A model generated the notes under the pieces. It was not told where the DNA came from and did not search any database. It saw only the letters and a list, made by a program, of their open reading frames with translations. The translations under genes and the position numbers were made by a program. 64,000 nt of DNA from Streptomyces aculeolatus (GTDB lineage: Bacteria; Actinomycetota; Actinomycetes; Streptomycetales; Streptomycetaceae): positions 434,001 to 498,000 of the forward strand of contig NZ_JAINRD010000001.1 in assembly GCF_020400605.1 (NCBI RefSeq). Direction: 5' to 3'. Shown here piece after piece: positions 8,288 to 15,581 of the stretch (the first letter of the stretch is position 1; the number at the start of each line of letters is the position of its first letter).

Positions 8288-8314
8288 GATATCAATAGCG
8301 CCATCTTTGATATC
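8288..8314 (-). promoter_or_regulatory. VapBC autoregulatory operator
   Basis: A perfect inverted repeat with 8-base arms, GATATCAA (8288-8295) and TTGATATC (8307-8314), separated by 11 bases, lies 12 bases upstream of the antitoxin ATG. It is AT-rich against a GC-rich background. Paired arms of this type are bound by VapBC complexes, so this is the expected repression site. Confidence 0.8.
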
Positions 8315-8365
8315 CATGCTAGCACCCCCTCTCCCCCCGGCCGGGGTTCGTCTGCGATGATGGCG

Positions 8366-8516
8366 GTCCAAAGGTGACGGCGGAACGAGGAAGCCGGTGT
8401 GAATCCGGTGCGGTCCCGCCACTGTGATCGGTGAGTCGGCTCCGAAACAGGCCACTGCCCCGTGCGGGTGGGAAGGCCAGGGGCCGGCGGTGAACCGAGA
8501 GCCAGGAGACTCACGT
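8366..8516 (+). promoter_or_regulatory. Cobalamin (AdoCbl) riboswitch
   Basis: The stretch carries the conserved order of a B12 riboswitch: GGAAGCCGGTGTGAATCC at 8389-8406, GCGGTCCCGCCACTGT at 8410-8425, GAGTCGGC near 8432, and the B12 box AGAGCCAGGAGACTC at 8498-8512. It ends about 60 bases before the GTG of the binding-protein gene. Such elements shut off expression when adenosylcobalamin is plentiful, so the operon below should be a corrinoid importer. The control level (termination or translation) cannot be told. Confidence 0.93.
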
Positions 8517-8572
8517 CGTCGCCTCCTCGGCGAATCTGGGGCGGATTTCCCCGGAGAGGAGCGTGCGTCGTC

Positions 8573-9562
8573 GTGCGTGCCCTTCTGCGCGGCCCGGTGG
8601 TGCGGCCGTTGCGTGTGTTCGTTCCCGCTCTCCTGCTGTGCGCCGCCGCCTGCGGCGGTCCCGCCAGGGAGGACAGCGGCGGTGGGTCGCCGGCCGGGTT
8701 TCCCGTGACCGTCGGCAACTGCGGGGTCGAGACCGTCTACGAGCGGCCGCCGGAGCGGGCCGTGACCCTCAACCAGCACGTCACCGAGATCATGCTCGCG
8801 CTCGGGCTGGAGGAGTCGATGGCCGGCACCGGCTATCTCGACGACGAGATCCCGCCCGCGTACCGCGAGGCGTACGACGGCATCGAGGTGATCGCCGACG
8901 AGTACCCCTCGTACGAGGCGCTGCTCGCCGCCGAACCCGACTTCGTCTACGGCGGGTTCGCCAGCACCTTCGAGGAGGGCCGCAGCCGCGACGCGCTCGC
9001 CGGGGCCGGCATCGACTCGTACCTCAGTCTGGAGGCGTGCGCCGAGCCGCCCGTGACCGTGGACCTCATGGACCGCGAGATACGCACCGTCGCCGAGGTG
9101 TTCGGCGTCCCGCGGCGGGCCGAGAAGCTGCTCGGCGAGCTGCACCAGACGCTCGACGCCGTACGCGGCGCGGTCGCCGGCGCCGAGCCCGCGCAGGTCT
9201 TCGTCTACGACAGCGGGGACAGGACGGCGTTCACCGCGGGCGGCGGCGGCATCGGCAACGAGATCATGAAGCTGGCCGGCGGCGCGAACGTCTTCGCCGG
9301 CCTCGGCAAGCCCTTCGGCGACGTGTCGTTCGAGCAGGTCGCCGCCCGCGCGCCGGACGTGGTCCTCATCTACGACTACGGCGAGCAGTCCGTCGCCGAC
9401 AAGAAGCGGTTCCTGCTCACCCACCCCGCGCTCAAGGACGTCCCGGCGATACGGAACGAGCGCTTCGCGGTCCTCCCGCTGTCCTCGACCGTCCTGGGTG
9501 TACGGGTCCCGGAGGCCGTCGACTCGCTGGCCCGCCAGCTCCACCCCGACCGCTTCCGGTGA
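8573..9562 (+). CDS. btuF: ABC transporter substrate-binding lipoprotein, probable corrinoid uptake
   Basis: Extracytoplasmic binding protein, 329 residues. I place the start at GTG 8573, after GGAGAGGAG, because the longer frame from 8462 would run through the riboswitch. The signal sequence ends in a lipobox (LLLCAAAC), so the protein is lipid-anchored outside the membrane. The mature part has the two-lobed fold of the BtuF/FepB group (ERAVTLNQHVTEIMLALGL, EPDFVYGG, DVVLIYDYG). The riboswitch argues for cobalamin or another corrinoid as ligand. The F420-0 transporter family is a near relative and a less likely alternative. It overlaps the permease gene (GTGA). Confidence 0.85.
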   Translation: MRALLRGPVVRPLRVFVPALLLCAAACGGPAREDSGGGSPAGFPVTVGNCGVETVYERPPERAVTLNQHVTEIMLALGLEESMAGTGYLDDEIPPAYREAYDGIEVIADEYPSYEALLAAEPDFVYGGFASTFEEGRSRDALAGAGIDSYLSLEACAEPPVTVDLMDREIRTVAEVFGVPRRAEKLLGELHQTLDAVRGAVAGAEPAQVFVYDSGDRTAFTAGGGGIGNEIMKLAGGANVFAGLGKPFGDVSFEQVAARAPDVVLIYDYGEQSVADKKRFLLTHPALKDVPAIRNERFAVLPLSSTVLGVRVPEAVDSLARQLHPDRFR

Positions 9563-10614
9563 CGGTGGCGGCGACGGAGGGGAAGGGGCGGCGGCTCTCC
9601 TTCCTCCTCGTCCTCCTGGCCCTCGGCGCCCTCGTGCTGCTCGCCGCCACCGCCGCCATCGCCCTCGGCTCCGTCCGCATCCCCGCCGGCCAGGTCTGGG
9701 GCATCCTCCTCCACCGCATCCACCCCGCCCTCGCCGAGCCCGCCTGGGCCCCCGTGCGCGAGACCATCGTGTGGGACGTACGCCTCCCGCGGGTGCTGCT
9801 CGCCGGGGCGGTGGGGGCGGGGCTCGCGGTGTGCGGCATGGCGTTGCAGGCGCTCGTACGCAATCCGCTCGCCGACCCCATGCTGCTGGGCATCTCCTCG
9901 GGCGCCACGGTCGGCGCCGTGCTCGTCGTCGTCCTCAACGTCACCGTCCTCGGCATGTTCACGCTGCCGCTCGCCGCCTTCGCCGGGGCCCTCGGCGCGC
10001 TCGTCGCCGTCTACTTCCTCGCCCTCGGCACCGACGGCCGCATGACACCGCTGCGCCTGGTGCTCGCGGGCGTCGCCATGGCCGAGGTGCTGTCCGCCGT
10101 CGTCGGCTTCCTCATCGTCACCTCCGGCGACCCGCACAAGACGCAGGCCGCCCTGCGCTGGATGCTCGGCGGGCTGGCCGGCAGCACGTGGCGGCTGATC
10201 TGGATCCCGCTGGCCGTCACCGTCCTCGGCACGGTCGCGCTGCTCGCCGTCGCCCGCCCGCTCAACCTGCTCCTCGCCGGCGAGGAGGCCGCCGCCGCCC
10301 TCGGGCTGGACGTGCACCGCTTCCGCTCCGCGATGTTCGCGCTGGTCGCCGTGATGGTCGGCGCGGCGGTCGCGGTCAGCGGGGCGATCGGGTTCGTCGG
10401 CCTGATCCTGCCGCACGTGGTGCGGCTGCTCGTCGGGGCCGACCACCGGCGGGCGCTGCCCGCGGCGGCGCTGCTCGGCGCGGCGTTCCTGATCGCCGCC
10501 GACCTGGCGGCCCGTACGGTCGTCAGCCCCGAGGAGATCCCCGTCGGGGTGCTGACGGCGCTGGCGGGCGGGCCGTTCTTCCTCTGGCTGATGCGGCGGG
10601 GGGCGGCCCGGTGA
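9559..10614 (+). CDS. btuC: FecCD/BtuC-type ABC permease
   Basis: Integral membrane permease, 351 residues, with about nine to ten hydrophobic helices. Conserved motifs are present: RLPRVLLAGAVGAGLAVCGMALQ, RNPLADPMLLGISSGA, the coupling-helix region GEEAAAALGLDV, and GAIGFVGLILPHVVRLL. The GTG start overlaps the upstream stop, and the stop overlaps the next start, so the three transporter genes are translationally coupled. It forms the channel for the substrate delivered by the lipoprotein. Confidence 0.9.
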   Translation: MTVAATEGKGRRLSFLLVLLALGALVLLAATAAIALGSVRIPAGQVWGILLHRIHPALAEPAWAPVRETIVWDVRLPRVLLAGAVGAGLAVCGMALQALVRNPLADPMLLGISSGATVGAVLVVVLNVTVLGMFTLPLAAFAGALGALVAVYFLALGTDGRMTPLRLVLAGVAMAEVLSAVVGFLIVTSGDPHKTQAALRWMLGGLAGSTWRLIWIPLAVTVLGTVALLAVARPLNLLLAGEEAAAALGLDVHRFRSAMFALVAVMVGAAVAVSGAIGFVGLILPHVVRLLVGADHRRALPAAALLGAAFLIAADLAARTVVSPEEIPVGVLTALAGGPFFLWLMRRGAAR

Positions 10615-11468
10615 CCGCCGCCCCGCCCGGTGCCCCCGGCGCGCTGCGGCTGGAGTCCGTCACCGTGGCCGCGGGCGGGCACACGCTCGTCGACGCGGTG
10701 TCCCTCGACGTCGCGCCCGGCGAGGTCGTCGGCCTCGTCGGCCCCAACGGCGCCGGCAAGACGACGCTGCTGCGCACCGTCTACCGCGCGCTGCGGCCCA
10801 CGTCCGGGCGCGTACTCCTGGACGGCGAGGACGTCCGCGACCTGCCCGCCAAGCGGCTGGCGCGGCGGCTCGCCGCGGTGCTCCAGGAGATCCCGGGCGC
10901 CTTCGAGCTGACGGTGTACGACGTGGTGGCCATGGGCCGTACGCCCCACAAGCGCGCCTTCGCCGGCGACGACGACGCCGACCGCGCCGTCATCGCCGGC
11001 AGCCTCGCGGCGGTCGGGGCGGGGGAGCTGGCCGGGGCGCCGTTCGACCGGCTGTCGGGGGGCGAGAAGCAGCGGGTGCTCATCGCGCGTGCGCTGGCTC
11101 AGCGCGCGGGCACGATGGTCCTCGACGAGCCGACCAACCACCTCGACCTGCGCCACCAGCTCGACGCGCTGCGCCTCGTCCGCGGCCTCGGCGCCACCGC
11201 CCTCGTCGCGCTGCACGACCTCAACCTGGCCGCCGCGTTCTGCGACCGCATCTGCGTGCTGCGGGCCGGCCGCACGGTCGCCGCCGGGCCACCGGCGGAG
11301 GTGCTGACGCCGGAGCTGCTCGCGGACGTGTACGGGGTGGCGGCGGAGGTGGCCGTCCACCCGGCCACGGACCGCCCGCACATCACACTGCTCCCGTACG
11401 GGAATCCGCCCGCGGCGGCCGTCCAGCCACCCGATCCGCCCCACCCCGCCCCGGAAGGAGCCCTGTGA
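10611..11468 (+). CDS. btuD: ABC transporter ATP-binding protein (BtuD/FecE type)
   Basis: Cytoplasmic ATPase of the importer, 285 residues. Walker A is GPNGAGKTT, the ABC signature is RLSGGEKQRVLIARALAQ, Walker B is MVLDEPTNHLD, and the switch His lies in LVALHDLNLA. GTG 10611 overlaps the permease stop. The C-terminal 30 residues are Pro-rich and unlike the family core. The stop overlaps the following gene's GTG, tying the Fe-S protein to the same transcript. Confidence 0.92.
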   Translation: MTAAPPGAPGALRLESVTVAAGGHTLVDAVSLDVAPGEVVGLVGPNGAGKTTLLRTVYRALRPTSGRVLLDGEDVRDLPAKRLARRLAAVLQEIPGAFELTVYDVVAMGRTPHKRAFAGDDDADRAVIAGSLAAVGAGELAGAPFDRLSGGEKQRVLIARALAQRAGTMVLDEPTNHLDLRHQLDALRLVRGLGATALVALHDLNLAAAFCDRICVLRAGRTVAAGPPAEVLTPELLADVYGVAAEVAVHPATDRPHITLLPYGNPPAAAVQPPDPPHPAPEGAL

Positions 11469-12172
11469 ACAGCTCCGTGAGTCCCGTTCCCGAACCGCCG
11501 CTGCCCGGTGGCGTCGTCGCCGCCGCGCTCGACGACGTCGCCGGCATCGGCCCGTTCTTCGCCCTCGCCGTCGGCGGATCCGGCGACGGCTGGCATCCCG
11601 TCGGTGACACCTACGCCCGCGGCGCCGCCGACCTCGTCGCCGCCACCGCCGGCCGCTACGGCACCGCCGAACTCCGCATCGGCGCCTCCCTCGTCCAGTT
11701 CGGCCACGCCTCCCGGCTCTGGTCGCCCGTGCTCGCCTGTGCCCTCCTCCACGGCGTCGTACCGGACCTGGCCGGCCTCCAGCGCGCCGACGACGGGCCC
11801 GCGCTGCGGCTCCCCGCGCCCGCCGGGTGGCCGGCGCCCGCGGCGGACCGGCTGCCGGAGGTGCTGTACGACGCGGTGGTGACCCGGCACCTGGAGCCGC
11901 TCGCCGCCGGGCTGCGCGTCAAGGTCGCCGCCGGCCTGCTCCACGGCAACGCCGCCTCCGCACTCGTCGGCGCCGCCGCAGCGCTGCGCGCCGCCCGCCC
12001 GGCGCAGGCCGAGCCGCTGACCCGGCTCACCGACGCCCTGCTGCGCACCGGCCGGCTGGCCGGCACGGGGCTGTTCACCGGCCCGGGCCCGGCCTTCCGG
12101 CGCCGCAGCTGCTGCCTCTACTACCGGGTGCCCGGCGGCGGCACGTGCGGCGACTGCTCCCTGCGTACGTGA
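11465..12172 (+). CDS. FhuF-like (2Fe-2S) reductase of the importer operon
   Basis: A 235-residue cytoplasmic protein whose C terminus carries C-C-x10-C-x2-C (CCLYYRVPGGGTCGDCSL), the exact 2Fe-2S ligand pattern of FhuF ferric-siderophore reductases. The GTG start overlaps the ATPase stop, preceded by GGAAGGAG. Its place behind a cobalamin riboswitch suggests either a reductase acting on the imported corrinoid cobalt or on an iron chelate; the sequence cannot decide. It ends 37 bases from the convergent photolyase gene. Confidence 0.85.
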   Translation: MNSSVSPVPEPPLPGGVVAAALDDVAGIGPFFALAVGGSGDGWHPVGDTYARGAADLVAATAGRYGTAELRIGASLVQFGHASRLWSPVLACALLHGVVPDLAGLQRADDGPALRLPAPAGWPAPAADRLPEVLYDAVVTRHLEPLAAGLRVKVAAGLLHGNAASALVGAAAALRAARPAQAEPLTRLTDALLRTGRLAGTGLFTGPGPAFRRRSCCLYYRVPGGGTCGDCSLRT

Positions 12173-12208
12173 CGGCTGTACGCGTCCTTACGACCACGCC
12201 GCCACGCC

Positions 12209-13573
12209 TCACCGCTTCCCCCGCGCCCGCAGGAACCGGTCCGCCCCCTCCGCCAGCCCCACCACCGGCTCCGGATACCCCAGCCCCGCCCGCTCCCCCT
12301 CCGGCAGCGTCCACGGCCGGTGGACCGCCGCCCCCGCGACCCCCGCCAGCTCCGGCACCCACCGCCGCACGTACTCGCCCCGCGGGTCGTAACGCCGCGC
12401 CTGCGCGAGCGGGTTGAGCACCCGGTTGGGCCGCGTGTCGGTGCCGGTCCCGGCCACCCACTGCCAGTTGAGCTGGTTGTTCGCGATGTCGCCGTCGACC
12501 AGCAGGTCGAGGAAGTGCGCGGCGCCGACCCGCCAGTCCACGTACAGCGTCTTCGTCAGGAAGCTCGCCGTCAGCAGCCGCCCGCGGTTGTGCATCCAGC
12601 CCTCGTGCGCGAGCTGCCGCATCGCGGCGTCGACGATCGGGTAGCCGGTGCGCCCCGCGCGCCACGCCTCGGTCTCGGCGGCGTCCGTGCGCCAGCGGTC
12701 GCCGTGCGGGCGGTAGTCGGCGTGGGCGGCGTCGGGGCGCGCGGCGAGCACCTGGTGGTGGAAGTCGCGCCAGGCGAGCTGCCGGACGAAGGCGTCGGCG
12801 CCCGGTCCGCCGGCCGCGCGGGCGCGGTGGACGAGTTCGGTCGCGGACACGCTGCCGAAGTGCAGGTGCGGGGAGAGCCGGGAGGTGGCGTCGGCGGGGA
12901 GGTCGTCGTGGCGCTCCTCGTACGCGGCCGCGTCGGCGCGCAGCCACGCCGTGAAGCGCCGCCGGCCCTCCTTCTCGCCGCCGCGGGCGAGGCCGGGGGA
13001 GGTGCCGGAGACCGCCGCGCGGGCGGGCGGGGCCGCGGAGCGGACGCCGGCCGGCACCGGGACGCGGCGCGGCGCGGGCAGCGGCGTGCGCTGCGGGGCG
13101 GTGGACCAGCGGCGGAAGTACGGGGTGAACACCGCGAAGTGGTCCCGCCCCTGCGGCGTCACCGCGCCGGGCGCCAGGACGGTGACGGCCGCGTCGTGCA
13201 CGGTGAGCCGCCGCCCGTCCGCCGCGAGCGCCTCGCGCAGCCGGGCCTCGCGGCGCTGCGCGTACGCGCTGACGCCCGCGGCGACGTGCACCCCGTCGGC
13301 CCCCGCGGCCGCCGCCACCCGGACCGCCTCGCGGACCGGGTCGCCGGTGCGGACGACGAGCCGGCCGCCGCGCGCCCGCAGCCCCTCGTCGAGGCCGGCC
13401 AGGCAGTCCGCCAGGAACGCCCGCCTGTTGGGCGGCGCGAAGCCGATCCGGGCGAGGGCGTCGTCCGACACGAACAGCGGCACGACCTCGTCGGCGGCGC
13501 GTACGGCGGCGTGCAGCGCGGGGTTGTCGTGCAGCCGCAGGTCGGACGTGAAGAGGCAGACGGCGACGCTCAT
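12209..13573 (-). CDS. phr: Deoxyribodipyrimidine photolyase
   Basis: Light-driven DNA repair enzyme, 454 residues. The N-terminal Rossmann-like photolyase domain begins VAVCLFTSDLRLHDNPAL and binds the antenna cofactor. The C-terminal FAD domain shows the family signatures SRLSPHLHFGSVS, RQLAWRDFHHQVL, RTGYPIVDAAMRQL, WMHNRGRLLTASFLTK and NNQLNWQWVAGTGTDTRP. The Trp residues used for electron transfer are within this block. Length fits class I CPD photolyases. A cryptochrome role is less likely. The gene is monocistronic, with its ATG at 13573. Confidence 0.94.
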   Translation of the reverse strand: MSVAVCLFTSDLRLHDNPALHAAVRAADEVVPLFVSDDALARIGFAPPNRRAFLADCLAGLDEGLRARGGRLVVRTGDPVREAVRVAAAAGADGVHVAAGVSAYAQRREARLREALAADGRRLTVHDAAVTVLAPGAVTPQGRDHFAVFTPYFRRWSTAPQRTPLPAPRRVPVPAGVRSAAPPARAAVSGTSPGLARGGEKEGRRRFTAWLRADAAAYEERHDDLPADATSRLSPHLHFGSVSATELVHRARAAGGPGADAFVRQLAWRDFHHQVLAARPDAAHADYRPHGDRWRTDAAETEAWRAGRTGYPIVDAAMRQLAHEGWMHNRGRLLTASFLTKTLYVDWRVGAAHFLDLLVDGDIANNQLNWQWVAGTGTDTRPNRVLNPLAQARRYDPRGEYVRRWVPELAGVAGAAVHRPWTLPEGERAGLGYPEPVVGLAEGADRFLRARGKR

Positions 13574-13713
13574 GGCGGCATTCTCACGGCGCCGCGGGCC
13601 GCGCGCGTCCCCGCCATGCCGGTGTCGTACGCCCGGTTCGGCCCGTGACGCACGCCACCGGAGACCGTACCGGAGCGGCGTTTATCGATTCGTTACCTGG
13701 CAAGACGCCGTCC

Positions 13714-13998
13714 ATGTCGAACAGAAGCAGACCCAGTGCGGCGGCGGTACTCGTCGCGATAGCGGATCTGGCCGCGTTCGTGATCGGTCTCTGGATCCTC
13801 CTCTTCATCCTGGACGCGAACCGCACGAACGACTTCGTGGACTTCGTGCACGACCTCGCCGGCTGGCTGGCCGGCTGGTCGCGCGACATGTTCACCGTCG
13901 ACCCCGACTGGTGGCGGGTGATGCTCAACTACGGGATCGCCGCCGTCGTGTACCTCATGATCGGACACGTGGCCGCCAGGGCGGTCAAACGGTGGTGA
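13714..13998 (+). CDS. Small two-TM membrane protein
   Basis: Unknown membrane protein, 94 residues from the ATG at 13714 (MSNRSRPSAAAVLV). A longer frame from GTG 13645 adds 23 residues with little protein character and is less likely. Two hydrophobic helices span about residues 10-32 (VAIADLAAFVIGLWILLFIL) and 70-88 (MLNYGIAAVVYLMIGHVA), joined by an acidic and Trp-rich loop. No family recognised. It precedes the STAS gene by 115 bases and a large hairpin lies between them. Confidence 0.6.
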   Translation: MSNRSRPSAAAVLVAIADLAAFVIGLWILLFILDANRTNDFVDFVHDLAGWLAGWSRDMFTVDPDWWRVMLNYGIAAVVYLMIGHVAARAVKRW

Positions 13999-14023
13999 GC
14001 TGAAGCCGTGTACCGCTGCCCCT

Positions 14024-14094
14024 GGGTCTGTCGTTTGGGTCTTGCCGGATCAGGGAGCCGCCGCGAGCCCGGCGAAGATCCAAACGACAGACCC
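14024..14094 (+). repeat. Perfect 15-bp inverted repeat before the STAS gene
   Basis: GGGTCTGTCGTTTGG (14024-14038) is the exact reverse complement of CCAAACGACAGACCC (14080-14094), and the partial pairing continues inward. The repeat ends 19 bases before the ATG of the STAS gene. It could be a terminator for the small membrane gene, a regulatory hairpin in the STAS leader, or a protein-binding site. There is no T-run after it. Confidence 0.75.
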
Positions 14095-14112
14095 CAGGCG
14101 CAGGGAGGGCTG

Positions 14113-14529
14113 ATGAAGGGACACCGGCTGACGCTGGACACGCTCAGCTCCACCGCGGAGTGCGCGGTGATCCGCGTCGGCGGCGAGCTGGACCACGGGG
14201 GCGAGCGGTTGTTCCTCGACACCCTCGGGTCGAGCGTGGACTCCGGGCACCGCTACCTGGTGCTCGACCTGACCACGCTCACCTTCTGCGACTCCCGCGG
14301 CCTCAACTGCCTCTTCGCGGTGCGCTGGCTGCTGCGCCGGCAGGGCGGCGAGCTGCTGCTCGCCGCCGTCGGCCGCCGGGTGACGTACCTGCTGGAGCAG
14401 ACGGGCAGCACCGACGTGATCGCCACGTACCGCACCGTGCGGGAGGCGCTGGCGCACGTGCCGGAGCCGCTGCGGGCGAGCTGGCCCCCGGGGACGGTCC
14501 CTGGAGTCACACGCCCCCCTTCTCCATAG
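14113..14529 (+). CDS. STAS-domain anti-sigma factor antagonist
   Basis: A 138-residue protein of the SpoIIAA/RsbV type. The ATG at 14113 follows GGGAGGG. The STAS fold is visible: VIRVGGELDHGG, YLVLDLTTLTFCDSRGLNCLF, and RRQGGELLLAAVGRRVTYLLEQTG. The Ser of CDSRGLN is the usual phosphorylation site that an anti-sigma kinase modifies; dephosphorylated protein binds the anti-sigma factor and frees the sigma factor. It lies just upstream of the SigB/F-type sigma gene, which suggests they work together, though no RsbW gene is adjacent. Confidence 0.88.
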   Translation: MKGHRLTLDTLSSTAECAVIRVGGELDHGGERLFLDTLGSSVDSGHRYLVLDLTTLTFCDSRGLNCLFAVRWLLRRQGGELLLAAVGRRVTYLLEQTGSTDVIATYRTVREALAHVPEPLRASWPPGTVPGVTRPPSP

Positions 14530-14699
14530 CTAATTCCGGCGTGCTGCAAATGGCCTATGAACGGTCAGAAATACCTGATGGAGGGAGTGTTGCCGGGGCG
14601 AGATGATTCCAGTGGCAAAGTAACGGTCAGGTATACCGTCCGTGCGGGCGGGTAAGCGCACACAACGTTTGTCCAGCCGAAGCCCACTTGGGGGACGAC

Positions 14700-15581
14700 A
14701 TGACGACGACATCCGTGACTCGCGACAGCGGGATCGAGACCGGTTCCGAGACGAGTTCTGCCGCCGACCCGCTCGGTGGCCTGGACCTCCCGCCGCTGCC
14801 CGAGCTGCGCGAGGCGAGCACGGCCGACGCGCGTGCCATGTCCCGTGCCCTCTTCGTGCGGCTGGCGGAGCTGGAGGAGGGCACGTACGCGTACTCCTAC
14901 GTCCGCAACACCCTCGTCGAGCTGAACCTCGCGCTCGTCCGCTACGCCGTCAGCCGCTTCCGGCTGCGCAGCGAGTCCCGCGAGGACGTCGTGCAGGTCG
15001 GCACCGTCGGCCTCATCAAGGCGATCAACCGCTACGACCTCGGTGAGGGCACCGAGTTCCCCACCTTTGCGCTGCCGACGATCGTGGGCGAGATCAAGCG
15101 CCACTTCCGCGACACCTCCTGGGCGGTGCGGGTGCCGCGCCGGATGCAGGAGCGGCGGCTGACGCTGGCGAAGGCGAGCGCGCGGCTGGAGCAGGACCTC
15201 GGCCGCGCCCCGAGCGTCGCGGAGTTGGCGGAGCAGACCGGGCTGGGCGAGGACGAGGTCGTCGAGGGGCTGGTCGCCGCCAACGCCTACAAGACCTCGT
15301 CGCTCGACTACCACGCCGCCGACGAGGAGGGCGAGTCCTTCCTCGCGCGCCGCACCGGGGCGCCGGACCCGGACCTGGAGAAGGTCGAGAACCTGGTGTC
15401 GCTCAAGCCGCTGGTCGAGGCGCTGCCCGAGCGGGACCGGAAGGTGCTGGACCTGCGGTTCGGCGCGGAGATGACGCAGAGCGAGATCGGCGCCGAGCTG
15501 GGCATCTCGCAGATGCACGTGTCGCGGCTGCTGACCTCGATCCTCCGCCGGCTGCGCGAGGGGCTGACCGAGCAGGCGTGA
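14700..15581 (+). CDS. SigB/SigF/SigG-family RNA polymerase sigma factor
   Basis: Alternative sigma factor for stress or sporulation genes, 293 residues. The ATG at 14700 sits behind GGGGGA. Region 2 shows EDVVQVGTVGLIKAINRYDL and EFPTFALPTIVGEIKRHFRD (the SigB/F form), region 3 RVPRRMQERRLTL, and region 4 RKVLDLRFGAEMTQSEIGAELGISQMHVSRLL with the HTH. A disordered Thr/Ser-rich N terminus of about 40 residues precedes it. The stop overlaps the GTG of the PAP2 gene, so the two are co-translated. Anti-sigma control by a partner-switch is expected. Confidence 0.93.
   Translation: MTTTSVTRDSGIETGSETSSAADPLGGLDLPPLPELREASTADARAMSRALFVRLAELEEGTYAYSYVRNTLVELNLALVRYAVSRFRLRSESREDVVQVGTVGLIKAINRYDLGEGTEFPTFALPTIVGEIKRHFRDTSWAVRVPRRMQERRLTLAKASARLEQDLGRAPSVAELAEQTGLGEDEVVEGLVAANAYKTSSLDYHAADEEGESFLARRTGAPDPDLEKVENLVSLKPLVEALPERDRKVLDLRFGAEMTQSEIGAELGISQMHVSRLLTSILRRLREGLTEQA

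Noticed and set aside
8573..11468. F420-0 ABC transporter assignment
   Set aside because: The same families are close, but the cobalamin riboswitch directly upstream favours corrinoid uptake.
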